Below the pieces are notes generated by a model that was not told where the DNA came from, did not search any database, and saw only the letters and a program-made list of their open reading frames with translations. A stretch of 64,000 nucleotides of DNA from Streptomyces anulatus (GTDB lineage Bacteria; Actinomycetota; Actinomycetes; Streptomycetales; Streptomycetaceae): NCBI RefSeq assembly GCF_014650675.1, contig NZ_BMVK01000001.1, forward strand, positions 186,001 through 250,000, written 5' to 3'. The position numbers and the translations under genes are program-made. Within the stretch, counting starts at the first letter, position 1, and each line of letters begins with the position of its first letter. This document shows positions 17,283-24,854 of the stretch, piece after piece.

Positions 17283-18122
17283 ATGAGCCAAGAGATCCAC
17301 GGGACCTACTCCGCAGAACTCGCGGGACCCTCCGAGCCGGAAGCAACGCGCCGCACGGCGGACGAGGCGGAGAGCAGCCGGGCCAGCCGCGGCTGGTGGG
17401 ACCGGAACGCCGACGAGTACCAGAGCGATCACGGCGGCTTCCTGGGGGACGACCGTTTCGTCTGGGGTCCGGAAGGGCTGGACGAGGCGGACGCCGCCCT
17501 GCTGGGGCCGGCCGCCTCCCTGAAGGGCCTCGATGTCCTGGAGATCGGCGCCGGAGCCGCCCAGTGCTCGCGCTGGCTGGCCGGACAGGGCGCCCGCCCG
17601 GTCGCGCTCGACCTCTCCCACCGCCAGCTCCAGCACGCCCTGCGGATCGGCGGGGACGTCCCGCTGGTCGAGGCGGACGCGGGCCGGCTCCCGTTCCGGG
17701 ACGGGTCCTTCGACCTGGCCTGCTCCGCTTACGGGGCGGTGCCGTTCGTCGCCGACCCGGTGCGGGTCTTCCGCGAGGTCCACCGGGTGCTGCGGCCCGG
17801 CGGGCGCTGGGTGTTCTCCGTGACGCACCCGATCCGCTGGGCTTTCCCGGACGAGCCCGGACCGGAGGGGCTGTCCGTCGCCGCCTCCTACTTCGACCGC
17901 GTCCCCTATGTGGAGCAGGACGAGGGCGGCGACGCCGTCTATGTGGAACACCACCGCACGCTGGGCGACCGGGTCCGGGACGTGGTGGCGGGCGGTTTCC
18001 GGCTGGTCGACCTGGTGGAACCGGAATGGCCCGCCTGGAACAACCAGGAGTGGGGCGGCTGGTCCCCGCTGCGCGGCAACCTGATCCCGGGCACGGCGAT
18101 CTTCGTCTGCGAGCGGGGCTGA
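17283..18122 (+). CDS. Class I SAM-dependent methyltransferase
   Basis: A 279-residue methyltransferase: SRGWWDRNADEYQSDHGGF at the N-terminus, motif I DVLEIGAGAAQCS, then VALDLSHRQLQHA, and FDLACSAYGAVPFV with the post-motif segment RVLRPGGRWVFSVTHPIRW. The architecture is that of UbiE/COQ5-like small-molecule methyltransferases conserved beside rpsA in streptomycetes. Substrate not known. It is transcribed divergently from rpsA and about 60 nt before hrpB. Confidence 0.88.
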   Translation: MSQEIHGTYSAELAGPSEPEATRRTADEAESSRASRGWWDRNADEYQSDHGGFLGDDRFVWGPEGLDEADAALLGPAASLKGLDVLEIGAGAAQCSRWLAGQGARPVALDLSHRQLQHALRIGGDVPLVEADAGRLPFRDGSFDLACSAYGAVPFVADPVRVFREVHRVLRPGGRWVFSVTHPIRWAFPDEPGPEGLSVAASYFDRVPYVEQDEGGDAVYVEHHRTLGDRVRDVVAGGFRLVDLVEPEWPAWNNQEWGGWSPLRGNLIPGTAIFVCERG

Positions 18123-18182
18123 CCCGCGGACCGGCGGGGGCGCGCGGAACCCCTGGCATCCCTCCCGTACGACACTGGGGGC

Positions 18183-20690
18183 GTGATCCGCACCGAAGCC
18201 CTGGACCGTTTGCCCGTCCGCACCGCCGTGCCCGCCCTGCGGCGCGCGCTCGACGACCGGGGCGTCGCCGTCCTGTGCGCCCCGCCCGGCACCGGAAAGA
18301 CGACGCTCGTCCCACTGGTGCTGGCCGGGCTGACCGGTGAGGGCCCGGTGCGCCGGGTCGTGGTCGCCGAGCCGCGCCGGATCGCCGCCCGGGCGGCCGC
18401 GCGACGGATGGCCTGGCTGCTCGGCGAGCAGCCGGGCGGCCGGATCGGCTTCACGGTGCGCGGGGAGCGCGTGGTGGGGCGGGACACGGTGGTGGAGGTC
18501 GTGACCACCGGGGTGCTGCTCCAGCGGCTCCAGCGGGACCAGGAGCTGGCCGGGGTCGACGCGGTGATCATCGACGAGTGCCACGAGCGGCACCTGGACG
18601 CCGACACGGTCGCCGCGTTCCTCCTGGACGTGCGGGAGGCGATCCGGCCCGATCTGCGGCTGGTGGCGGCGTCCGCGACGACGGACGCGGAGGGCTGGGC
18701 GCGGTTGCTCGGCGACGCCCCGGTGGTCGAGGCGCAGGGCGTATCGCATCCGGTGGAGGTCCTCTGGGCGCCGCCCGCCCGTCCGGTGAAGCCGCCGCAC
18801 GGGATGAGGGTGGACCCGGCCCTGCTGACACATGTGGCGGCGACCGTCCGGCGGGCGCTCGGTGAGCGGGAGGGGGACGTGCTCTGCTTCCTGCCCGGCG
18901 TCGGGGAGATCGGGCGGGTGGCCGGGCAGCTCGCGGGGGTGGATGCGGAGGTGCTCCAAGTGCACGGGCGGGCTCCTGCCGCCGTGCAGGACGCGGTGCT
19001 GGCCGGGTCCTCCGGGGGGCGGCGGGTGGTCCTGGCGACCTCGGTGGCGGAGTCGTCGCTGACGGTGCCGGGGGTGCGGGTCGTCGTCGACTCGGGTCTC
19101 GCGCGGGAGCCCCGTACCGACCACGCCCGGGGCCTGAGCGCCCTGACGACCGTACGGGCCTCCCAGGCCGCCGGGCGGCAGCGCGCCGGGCGGGCGGGGC
19201 GGGAGGCCCCGGGGGCGGTGTACCGGTGCTGGGACCAGGCCGAGGACGGGCGGCTCGCGCGCTTCCCCTCGCCCGAGATCAAGGTGGCCGACCTCGCCGC
19301 CTTCGCGCTCCAGGCGGCGTGCTGGGGCGATCCCGACGCCTCCTCGCTCGCGCTGCTGGACCCGCCGCCCGCCGGGGCGATGGGCGCCGCCCGGGAGGTG
19401 CTGGAGGCGATCGGCGCGGTGGACGGCGGGGGCCGGGTCACCGAGCGCGGCGTACGGATGTCCCGGCTCGGGCTGCATCCCCGGCTGGCGCGGGCGCTGC
19501 TGGACGGCGCCCGGGAGGTCGGGGCGCGGCGGGCCGCGGAGGTGGTGGCGCTGCTGAGCGAGGAGCCGCCGAGGGAGTACGGGGACGATCTCGCGGCGGC
19601 GCTGCGGACCGCCCGCAGGGGCCAGGACGGATACGCGGCGCGCTGGAAGCAGGAGGTGCGCCGGCTGTCGTCGTCGCTGGGCAGCGGCTCGGACGGTACC
19701 GGGAAGGGCGGCTCGGACGACGCCGCCGTCGGCCTCGTCGCCGCGCTGGCGTTTCCGGAGCGGGTGGCGCGGGCCCGGGGCGACGGGGCCTTCCTGATGG
19801 CGTCGGGCACGGGCGCGGAGCTGCGGGACTCCTCGCGGCTGCGCAGCGCGCCCTGGCTGGCCGTGGCGGTCGCGGACCGGCCCTCCCACGCGGCGTCGGC
19901 GCGGGTGCGGCTGGCGGCCGTGATCGACGAGTCCACCGCGCTGCTGGCCTCCGGGCATCTGCGGGTGCGGGGCGAGGAGGTCCGCTGGGTGGACGGCGAG
20001 GTGGTGGCCAGGGCCGTGGACCGGCTGGGGGCGGTGGAGCTGGCGGTACGGCCGCTGAAGCAGCCCGACCCGGAGCTGGTGCGCGGGGCCCTGGTGGAGG
20101 GGCTGCGGCGGGAGGGGCTGGGGCTGCTGCGGTGGACCCGGGACAGTGAGCAGTTGCGGCTGCGCCTGGCGTTCCTGCACCGGGTGCTGGGCCCGCCGTG
20201 GCCGGACGTCTCGGACGGGGCGCTGCTCGCGGAGACCGGGGCGTGGCTGGAGCCGGAGCTGTCGCGGGCACGGCGGCGCGCAGACCTGGGCCGGATCGAC
20301 GCGGGCCAGGCGTTGCGGCGGCTGCTGCCCTGGGCGACCGGGGAGGCCGTCCGGCTGGACGAGCTGGCGCCGGAGCGGATCGAGGTGCCGAGCGGTTCCC
20401 GTATCAGGGTCGAGTACGGCGGCGAGCAGCCCGTCCTGGCGGTGAAGCTCCAGGAGTTGTTCGGGATGGGCGAGACGCCCCGGGTGGCCGGGGTGCCGGT
20501 CCTGGTGCATCTGCTCTCCCCCGCCGGGCGGCCCGCGGCCGTCACGGCGGACCTGGCGTCGTTCTGGCAGGAGGGTTACCGGGCGGTGCGGGCGGAGCTG
20601 CGCGGCCGCTACCCGAAGCATCCGTGGCCGGAGGACCCCGCGACCGTACCGGCGACGCGGTTCACCTCGGCGCGGCTCAAGCGGTCGTAG
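18183..20690 (+). CDS. hrpB: ATP-dependent helicase HrpB
   Basis: An 835-residue DEAH-box helicase. Walker A is APPGTGKTT, motif Ia VVVAEPRRIAARAAARRMA, motif II IIDECHERH (DECH variant), motif III ASATTDAE, motif VI QRAGRAGREAPG. The HA2/OB-type C-terminal region and the terminal LRGRYPKHPWPEDP match HrpB. It unwinds RNA or DNA; its biological role in bacteria is poorly defined. GTG start. The 3' end overlaps the DUF3068 gene by 14 nt tail to tail. Confidence 0.95.
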   Translation: MIRTEALDRLPVRTAVPALRRALDDRGVAVLCAPPGTGKTTLVPLVLAGLTGEGPVRRVVVAEPRRIAARAAARRMAWLLGEQPGGRIGFTVRGERVVGRDTVVEVVTTGVLLQRLQRDQELAGVDAVIIDECHERHLDADTVAAFLLDVREAIRPDLRLVAASATTDAEGWARLLGDAPVVEAQGVSHPVEVLWAPPARPVKPPHGMRVDPALLTHVAATVRRALGEREGDVLCFLPGVGEIGRVAGQLAGVDAEVLQVHGRAPAAVQDAVLAGSSGGRRVVLATSVAESSLTVPGVRVVVDSGLAREPRTDHARGLSALTTVRASQAAGRQRAGRAGREAPGAVYRCWDQAEDGRLARFPSPEIKVADLAAFALQAACWGDPDASSLALLDPPPAGAMGAAREVLEAIGAVDGGGRVTERGVRMSRLGLHPRLARALLDGAREVGARRAAEVVALLSEEPPREYGDDLAAALRTARRGQDGYAARWKQEVRRLSSSLGSGSDGTGKGGSDDAAVGLVAALAFPERVARARGDGAFLMASGTGAELRDSSRLRSAPWLAVAVADRPSHAASARVRLAAVIDESTALLASGHLRVRGEEVRWVDGEVVARAVDRLGAVELAVRPLKQPDPELVRGALVEGLRREGLGLLRWTRDSEQLRLRLAFLHRVLGPPWPDVSDGALLAETGAWLEPELSRARRRADLGRIDAGQALRRLLPWATGEAVRLDELAPERIEVPSGSRIRVEYGGEQPVLAVKLQELFGMGETPRVAGVPVLVHLLSPAGRPAAVTADLASFWQEGYRAVRAELRGRYPKHPWPEDPATVPATRFTSARLKRS

Positions 20691-21645
20691 GACCCTGCCT
20701 CGGAGTTCGGGCCCGGGCCTCCAGCCAGAGGGCGAGCGCGAGCAGGCCGATGCCGAGGCCGAGGAAGCCCCAGGGCAGGTACGAGGTGAGGAGGAGGACC
20801 AGGACGCGCTGGGACTTCACCAGGTCGACGGTGTCCACGATGTAGTCCTCGCGCATCTTCACATGGCCGGAGAAGGCGGTGACGGTGTCCTCGGACATGC
20901 CCATCTTCTTGGCGTTGCGCAGCTCTTCCTTGTGGATCTCCTCGCCGTTGACGGGGGCTCCGGTGACGGGGTCGACCCAGAACATGCGCTTCGTGGTGTA
21001 CCAGCGGGTCATGCCGGTCTGCGCGATCTGTTCGGCGGTGATGCCCTCGATGGGCATCTTCTTGGGCATCGGGACCTCGGTCCACGGGATGGTCTGCTCG
21101 AAGTAGTAGACCTCCAGGCCGCGGAAGGTGCGGGTGCCCTTGTAGTGGATGGGGGCGGTGGTGCGGCTCTGGGCGTCGAAGTACTCGTAGTCCCGCTTCT
21201 CGGTGAGGAAGGGCCACTTGTACTCGATGCCCTCGCGCCGGACCGGGTCGCCGTCGACCATCTCGCCGGTGGCGTTGACGGGGGCCTGGGTGTGGGCGTC
21301 GAAGATGTAGCGCTCGGGGATCTCGGAGACCATCTTGCCGTCGGGTCCCTGGATGTAGGAGAGGGCGTCCCAGACGACGACGTCGCGTCCGGCGCTGCGT
21401 TCGATCTTCTCGGACTCCTCCACGTTGCCCTTGAGCGTCTGGACGATGGTGACCTTCTCGACCTTCCTGGCCTTGAGGGTGGAGTAGTCGAGGAGGGTCG
21501 CGGGGGACGCCTCCAGGACGACTTCCTGGTACTGGTTCGGCGGGACCTTGGCCAGGCGCGGGAAGGCGTACCAGCGCAGCAGCGGTGACAGGGCGGCGAA
21601 GAACACGGCGAAGGCCAGGAGTACGAGACCGGCTCGGCGGCGCAT
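20677..21645 (-). CDS. DUF3068 membrane-anchored protein
   Basis: A 322-residue protein with an N-terminal membrane segment (RAGLVLLAFAVFFAALSPLL) and a second near the C-terminus (VLVLLLTSYLPWGFLGLGI), leaving a large extracytoplasmic domain between. The pattern, including DVVVWDALSYI and WPFLTEKRDYEYFD, is DUF3068, the family that includes the corynebacterial porin-associated PorA-like annotation; the function in Streptomyces is unknown. The next gene on this strand, upstream, is a 45-residue membrane peptide. Confidence 0.85.
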   Translation of the reverse strand: MRRRAGLVLLAFAVFFAALSPLLRWYAFPRLAKVPPNQYQEVVLEASPATLLDYSTLKARKVEKVTIVQTLKGNVEESEKIERSAGRDVVVWDALSYIQGPDGKMVSEIPERYIFDAHTQAPVNATGEMVDGDPVRREGIEYKWPFLTEKRDYEYFDAQSRTTAPIHYKGTRTFRGLEVYYFEQTIPWTEVPMPKKMPIEGITAEQIAQTGMTRWYTTKRMFWVDPVTGAPVNGEEIHKEELRNAKKMGMSEDTVTAFSGHVKMREDYIVDTVDLVKSQRVLVLLLTSYLPWGFLGLGIGLLALALWLEARARTPRQGPTTA

Positions 21646-21671
21646 GGTGGTGACCTCTCCCTCTGCGGCGG

Positions 21672-21809
21672 CTATCTCTTCGGTCCCGGGACGGTGGTCA
21701 GCAGGGGTTTCGGCGAGGTCTCCCCTGCCGGGGAGCCGACGGCGGAGATGGTGAACACGAGCACGAGGGCGGCGGCCAGTCCGATGGCGGCGGCGACGAG
21801 GGCACGCAT
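21672..21809 (-). CDS. SPW_0924-family small membrane protein
   Basis: A 45-residue protein, MRALVAAAIGLAAALVLV then FTISAVGSPAGETSPKPLLTTVPGPKR: one membrane helix and a short outside tail. The shape matches the SPW_0924 family of streptomycetes. It lies 26 nt upstream of the DUF3068 gene on the same strand, so the two are probably cotranscribed and both face the cell exterior. Function unknown. Confidence 0.8.
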   Translation of the reverse strand: MRALVAAAIGLAAALVLVFTISAVGSPAGETSPKPLLTTVPGPKR

Positions 21810-21965
21810 GCTCGGCCTCCCGGGGCGGTGATCCGATGACGGCGACCTGATGGGTCGTCAGGGCTGGGGCACCGTAGCAACCGGGGCGCGAGATGAGAAC
21901 ACAGCGGACAGCCCCTCGGCCGGATGACCTGAGGGGCTGTGCGGCAGCTGTGCGGTGCGGCGGGG

Positions 21966-23720
21966 TCAGGCTTCGGGGGTTTCCGTCTCCTTCGGAGCGG
22001 TCTCCTCGGGGGTCGTTCCCTCCGGGGCGGTCTCCTCCGGGGCCTGAACGGTGAGTTCGATGACGACCGAGGCGCCGCCCTCGGTGGTGAGGCGCAGCAG
22101 ATAGGTACCCTCGGTGCCGTCCGCGAAGATCTCCGGGAGCCGGAGCTTGCCCTCGGCGTCCGTCGTCAGCGTGGTGAGGGTGCGCACCGGCTTGCCGGCC
22201 GCGTCCTTGAAGTACGGGCCCTTGTCGTTGTCGAAGAGCCCCAGGGGGTCCTTGACCATGGTGGCGGTGACGGCGACTCCGCCCGCCGCGGCGTCCTTGT
22301 ACGTGGCCTTGACGGTGACGGCGTCCGCGAACTTCCCGCCGGGTGCGGCGACGAGCGCCTTCTCGTCGGTCCGGGCGATCGTGTCGGCCTGGCGGGCGGT
22401 GACGGTCGCCGCGTAGGTCAGGGTGCGCGGCCGGCCGGTGCCCGCGACGGCGGTCACCGTGAACTCCCCGGCCTTCTCGCCCGCCCGGAGCTCCGGCGCG
22501 GTGGCGGTGCCGTCGGCCCCGGTCCGCACCGTGACGGTCTTCTTGCCGCCGGCGAAGAGCGTGCCGGTGTTCCCGGTGACGGTGAACGTGACGGACACCT
22601 TGCCGAGCGGGGCGCCGAGCGCGTTGCGGGCGAGGACGGCGACCCGCTCGTCGAACGCCTGGCCCGCGGTGGCGCGCAGCGGGCCGGTGCCCGCGTTCTC
22701 CAGCGAGCCGAAGGTCTCGGCCGGCGTCGGCTTGGAGGTGGGCGGCTTCGGCTTCGGGCTGGTGGAGCCGTCGCCGGGCTTCGAGGGGCCCGGGGTCGGC
22801 TTTCCGCCAGGCGGGGACGGAGAGGGCTTGGGGGCCGGGGTGGTGCCGGAGCTCGGGGTTCCCGGGTTCGGGCTCGGGGAGGGGGTGCTCGGGGCGGTGG
22901 GCAGCCTTCCGGTGCCGTCGGGGATCTCGTGCGTACCGCGCTGGTAGTACGAGAACCAGGAGCGGACGGTGCGCAGGTACTCCGTCGACCGGTTGTAGCT
23001 CAGCACGGCCTTGTCGAGGTCGGCGGCGATGGCCAGATCCCGGTCGTTGGCGCAGAGGTAGCGGCCGGCGGCGAGCGCCGCGTCGTAGATGTTGTTGGGG
23101 TCCTTGCGGCCGTCGCCGTTCGCGTCCTGGCCCCAGGAGGCCCAGGTCGACGGGATGAACTGCATCGGGCCGACCGCGCGGTCGTGGACCGCGTCGCTGT
23201 CGTAGGCCCCGCCGTCGGTGTCCTTGATCAGGGCGAAGCCCTGGCCGTTGAGGGCCGGGCCGAGGATCGGGGAGGTGGTGGTGCCGTTGGTGTCGACGCG
23301 TCCGCCGCGGGCCTGGCCGGACTCGACCTTGCCGATCGCCGCGAGGAGTTGCCAGGGCAGCCGGCAGGCGGGGTCGGTGGTCGCGACGGTCTGTTCGGCC
23401 TGCTTGTACGCGGCCAGGATCGACGCCGGAATACCCGCTTCCGCACTTCCGGTCACCGGCAGATTGCTGGAGGATCCGGGCTTGTCGGGCGTGACCAGGG
23501 GCGGGAGGTCCGTGTAGTAGGGCGAGTTGCCGGTCGCCGCGCCGTCGTCCTCGGCGCTCGCGGTGTCCTCGCCGGCCGCCTTCGGGTCACCGCCGCCGGC
23601 GGGACCGTCGGCCAGGGTCGCTGCGGGCGCCTGCGAGGCCGCGAGTGCCGCCACAGCGGCAGCCGCCACCGCGGTGGTCGTGGCCCCCTTGCGCAGACGT
23701 CGGCGAATGTGCGCTGCCAT
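21966..23720 (-). CDS. Secreted lytic transglycosylase with Ig-like C-terminal domains
   Basis: A 584-residue exported protein. The signal segment (about residues 1-35) ends near ASQAPAATLA. Then comes a lytic transglycosylase domain of the MltB/SLT type at about residues 95-260: LLAAIGKVESGQARGG holds the catalytic glutamate, followed by GPMQFIPSTW and the YLCANDRDL segment. A proline/serine-rich linker (about 275-330) leads to two invasin-like/Ig-like repeats (FVGSLENAGTGPLRATAG-type and VTVKATYKDAAAGG). The enzyme cleaves peptidoglycan without water; the tail may bind the wall. A clear AGGGGGAGG Shine-Dalgarno precedes the chosen ATG. Confidence 0.85.
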   Translation of the reverse strand: MAAHIRRRLRKGATTTAVAAAAVAALAASQAPAATLADGPAGGGDPKAAGEDTASAEDDGAATGNSPYYTDLPPLVTPDKPGSSSNLPVTGSAEAGIPASILAAYKQAEQTVATTDPACRLPWQLLAAIGKVESGQARGGRVDTNGTTTSPILGPALNGQGFALIKDTDGGAYDSDAVHDRAVGPMQFIPSTWASWGQDANGDGRKDPNNIYDAALAAGRYLCANDRDLAIAADLDKAVLSYNRSTEYLRTVRSWFSYYQRGTHEIPDGTGRLPTAPSTPSPSPNPGTPSSGTTPAPKPSPSPPGGKPTPGPSKPGDGSTSPKPKPPTSKPTPAETFGSLENAGTGPLRATAGQAFDERVAVLARNALGAPLGKVSVTFTVTGNTGTLFAGGKKTVTVRTGADGTATAPELRAGEKAGEFTVTAVAGTGRPRTLTYAATVTARQADTIARTDEKALVAAPGGKFADAVTVKATYKDAAAGGVAVTATMVKDPLGLFDNDKGPYFKDAAGKPVRTLTTLTTDAEGKLRLPEIFADGTEGTYLLRLTTEGGASVVIELTVQAPEETAPEGTTPEETAPKETETPEA

Positions 23721-23908
23721 ACGTTCCGGTCCCTCCCCCTCGAAGGCTGCTCGCGCTCCCCAGCGCAAGGACTCCAGCGACCCTACGGCAACTTGTGTCG
23801 CCCGGGCACCGAGCCCTGACCGCTTCTTACTGTTTTTTCACGTTCGCGGGCGCATGTTGTCCTGCCGGCCACGGAAGGGTGCCCGAACGGTCCCGCATAC
23901 TTGCCGCC

Positions 23909-24787
23909 ATGCCGTTCACGCTCAGTCATGCCGCCGCCGTGCTCCCGGCGATCCGCCGGAACGGGACGGCCCGGTGGCCGCTGTTCCCCTCGGCTCTGGT
24001 CGCCGGTTCGTTCGCACCCGACATCACCTACTTCGCGGACACGGTGATCCCCGGGGCGATGGAGTTCGGGTCGTTCACGCACACCTTCCTCGGGGTGGTC
24101 ACGGTGAACGTGGCCATCGCCGCGGTGCTGGTGACGGTGTGGGTCCTGCTGCGGGAGCCGTTGGCGGCGCTGTTGCCGGTACGCGTACGGGGCCGCGTCC
24201 ACGCCTTCGTCCGGGGGCAGCGGTGGACGCGGGCCTCCTTCGGGCCGTCCGCCTGGCTGTGGTTCGCGGTCTCCGGCGCGCTGGGCGCGGCCACCCATGT
24301 GGTGTGGGACGCGTTCACCCACCACAGCCGGTGGGGGACGGAGCTGCTGCCGGTGCTCAGTCGCAGCGTCGGCGGCTTCCCGGTGTTCCAGTTCGTCCAG
24401 TACGGCAGTTCGGCCCTGGCTCTGGTGGTCATCGGCTGGTTCGCCGTCACCGGGCTCCGGCTGACCCCGGCGGCCCCCGCGCCCGAGGAGGTGCCGGTAC
24501 TCGGCCGCCGCGAACGGTGGGGCGCTCTCGGCCTGCTGGGCCTGTGCGTGCTGCTCGGTGTCGTCCACCGGTGCGCCCGCTGGTACACCCACTTCGGCCG
24601 GGTGGAGAGCCCGCTCGACATCATCCCCACGGCCTGCTTCGGCGCGGGCGCCGGCCTGGCGGCCGGGCTGCTGCTGTTCGGGGTGTGGATGCGCCTGCCG
24701 CGCGGGCGACGCGGGACGCCGGGTCCGGGTGGGACCGCGTCCGTGCCGGAGGCGTCCCGTACGGAGGTGTCCGCCGCCGGGAAGTAG
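23909..24787 (+). CDS. DUF4184 integral membrane protein
   Basis: A 292-residue membrane protein starting MPFTLSHAAAVLPAIRR, the standard DUF4184 opening. It contains acidic and histidine residues at membrane edges (SFAPDITYF, FGSFTHTFLG, HVVWDAFTHHSRWG), reminiscent of metal-dependent membrane hydrolases of the YdjM/LrgB-neighbour type, and about seven hydrophobic helices. Function unknown. Confidence 0.85.
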   Translation: MPFTLSHAAAVLPAIRRNGTARWPLFPSALVAGSFAPDITYFADTVIPGAMEFGSFTHTFLGVVTVNVAIAAVLVTVWVLLREPLAALLPVRVRGRVHAFVRGQRWTRASFGPSAWLWFAVSGALGAATHVVWDAFTHHSRWGTELLPVLSRSVGGFPVFQFVQYGSSALALVVIGWFAVTGLRLTPAAPAPEEVPVLGRRERWGALGLLGLCVLLGVVHRCARWYTHFGRVESPLDIIPTACFGAGAGLAAGLLLFGVWMRLPRGRRGTPGPGGTASVPEASRTEVSAAGK

Positions 24788-24840
24788 CGACATGGGAGGG
24801 GCCCGCGACCGCGGCGCGGTCGCGGGCCCCTCCCATGTCG
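24788..24840. terminator. 25-bp perfect palindromic terminator
   Basis: Two perfectly complementary 25-nt arms (beginning CGACATGGGAGGGGCC) around a 3-nt loop, one base after the DUF4184 stop and 14 nt before the polA stop. It serves two convergent genes. Confidence 0.85.
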
Positions 24841-24854
24841 GGCTTCCCCGCGGC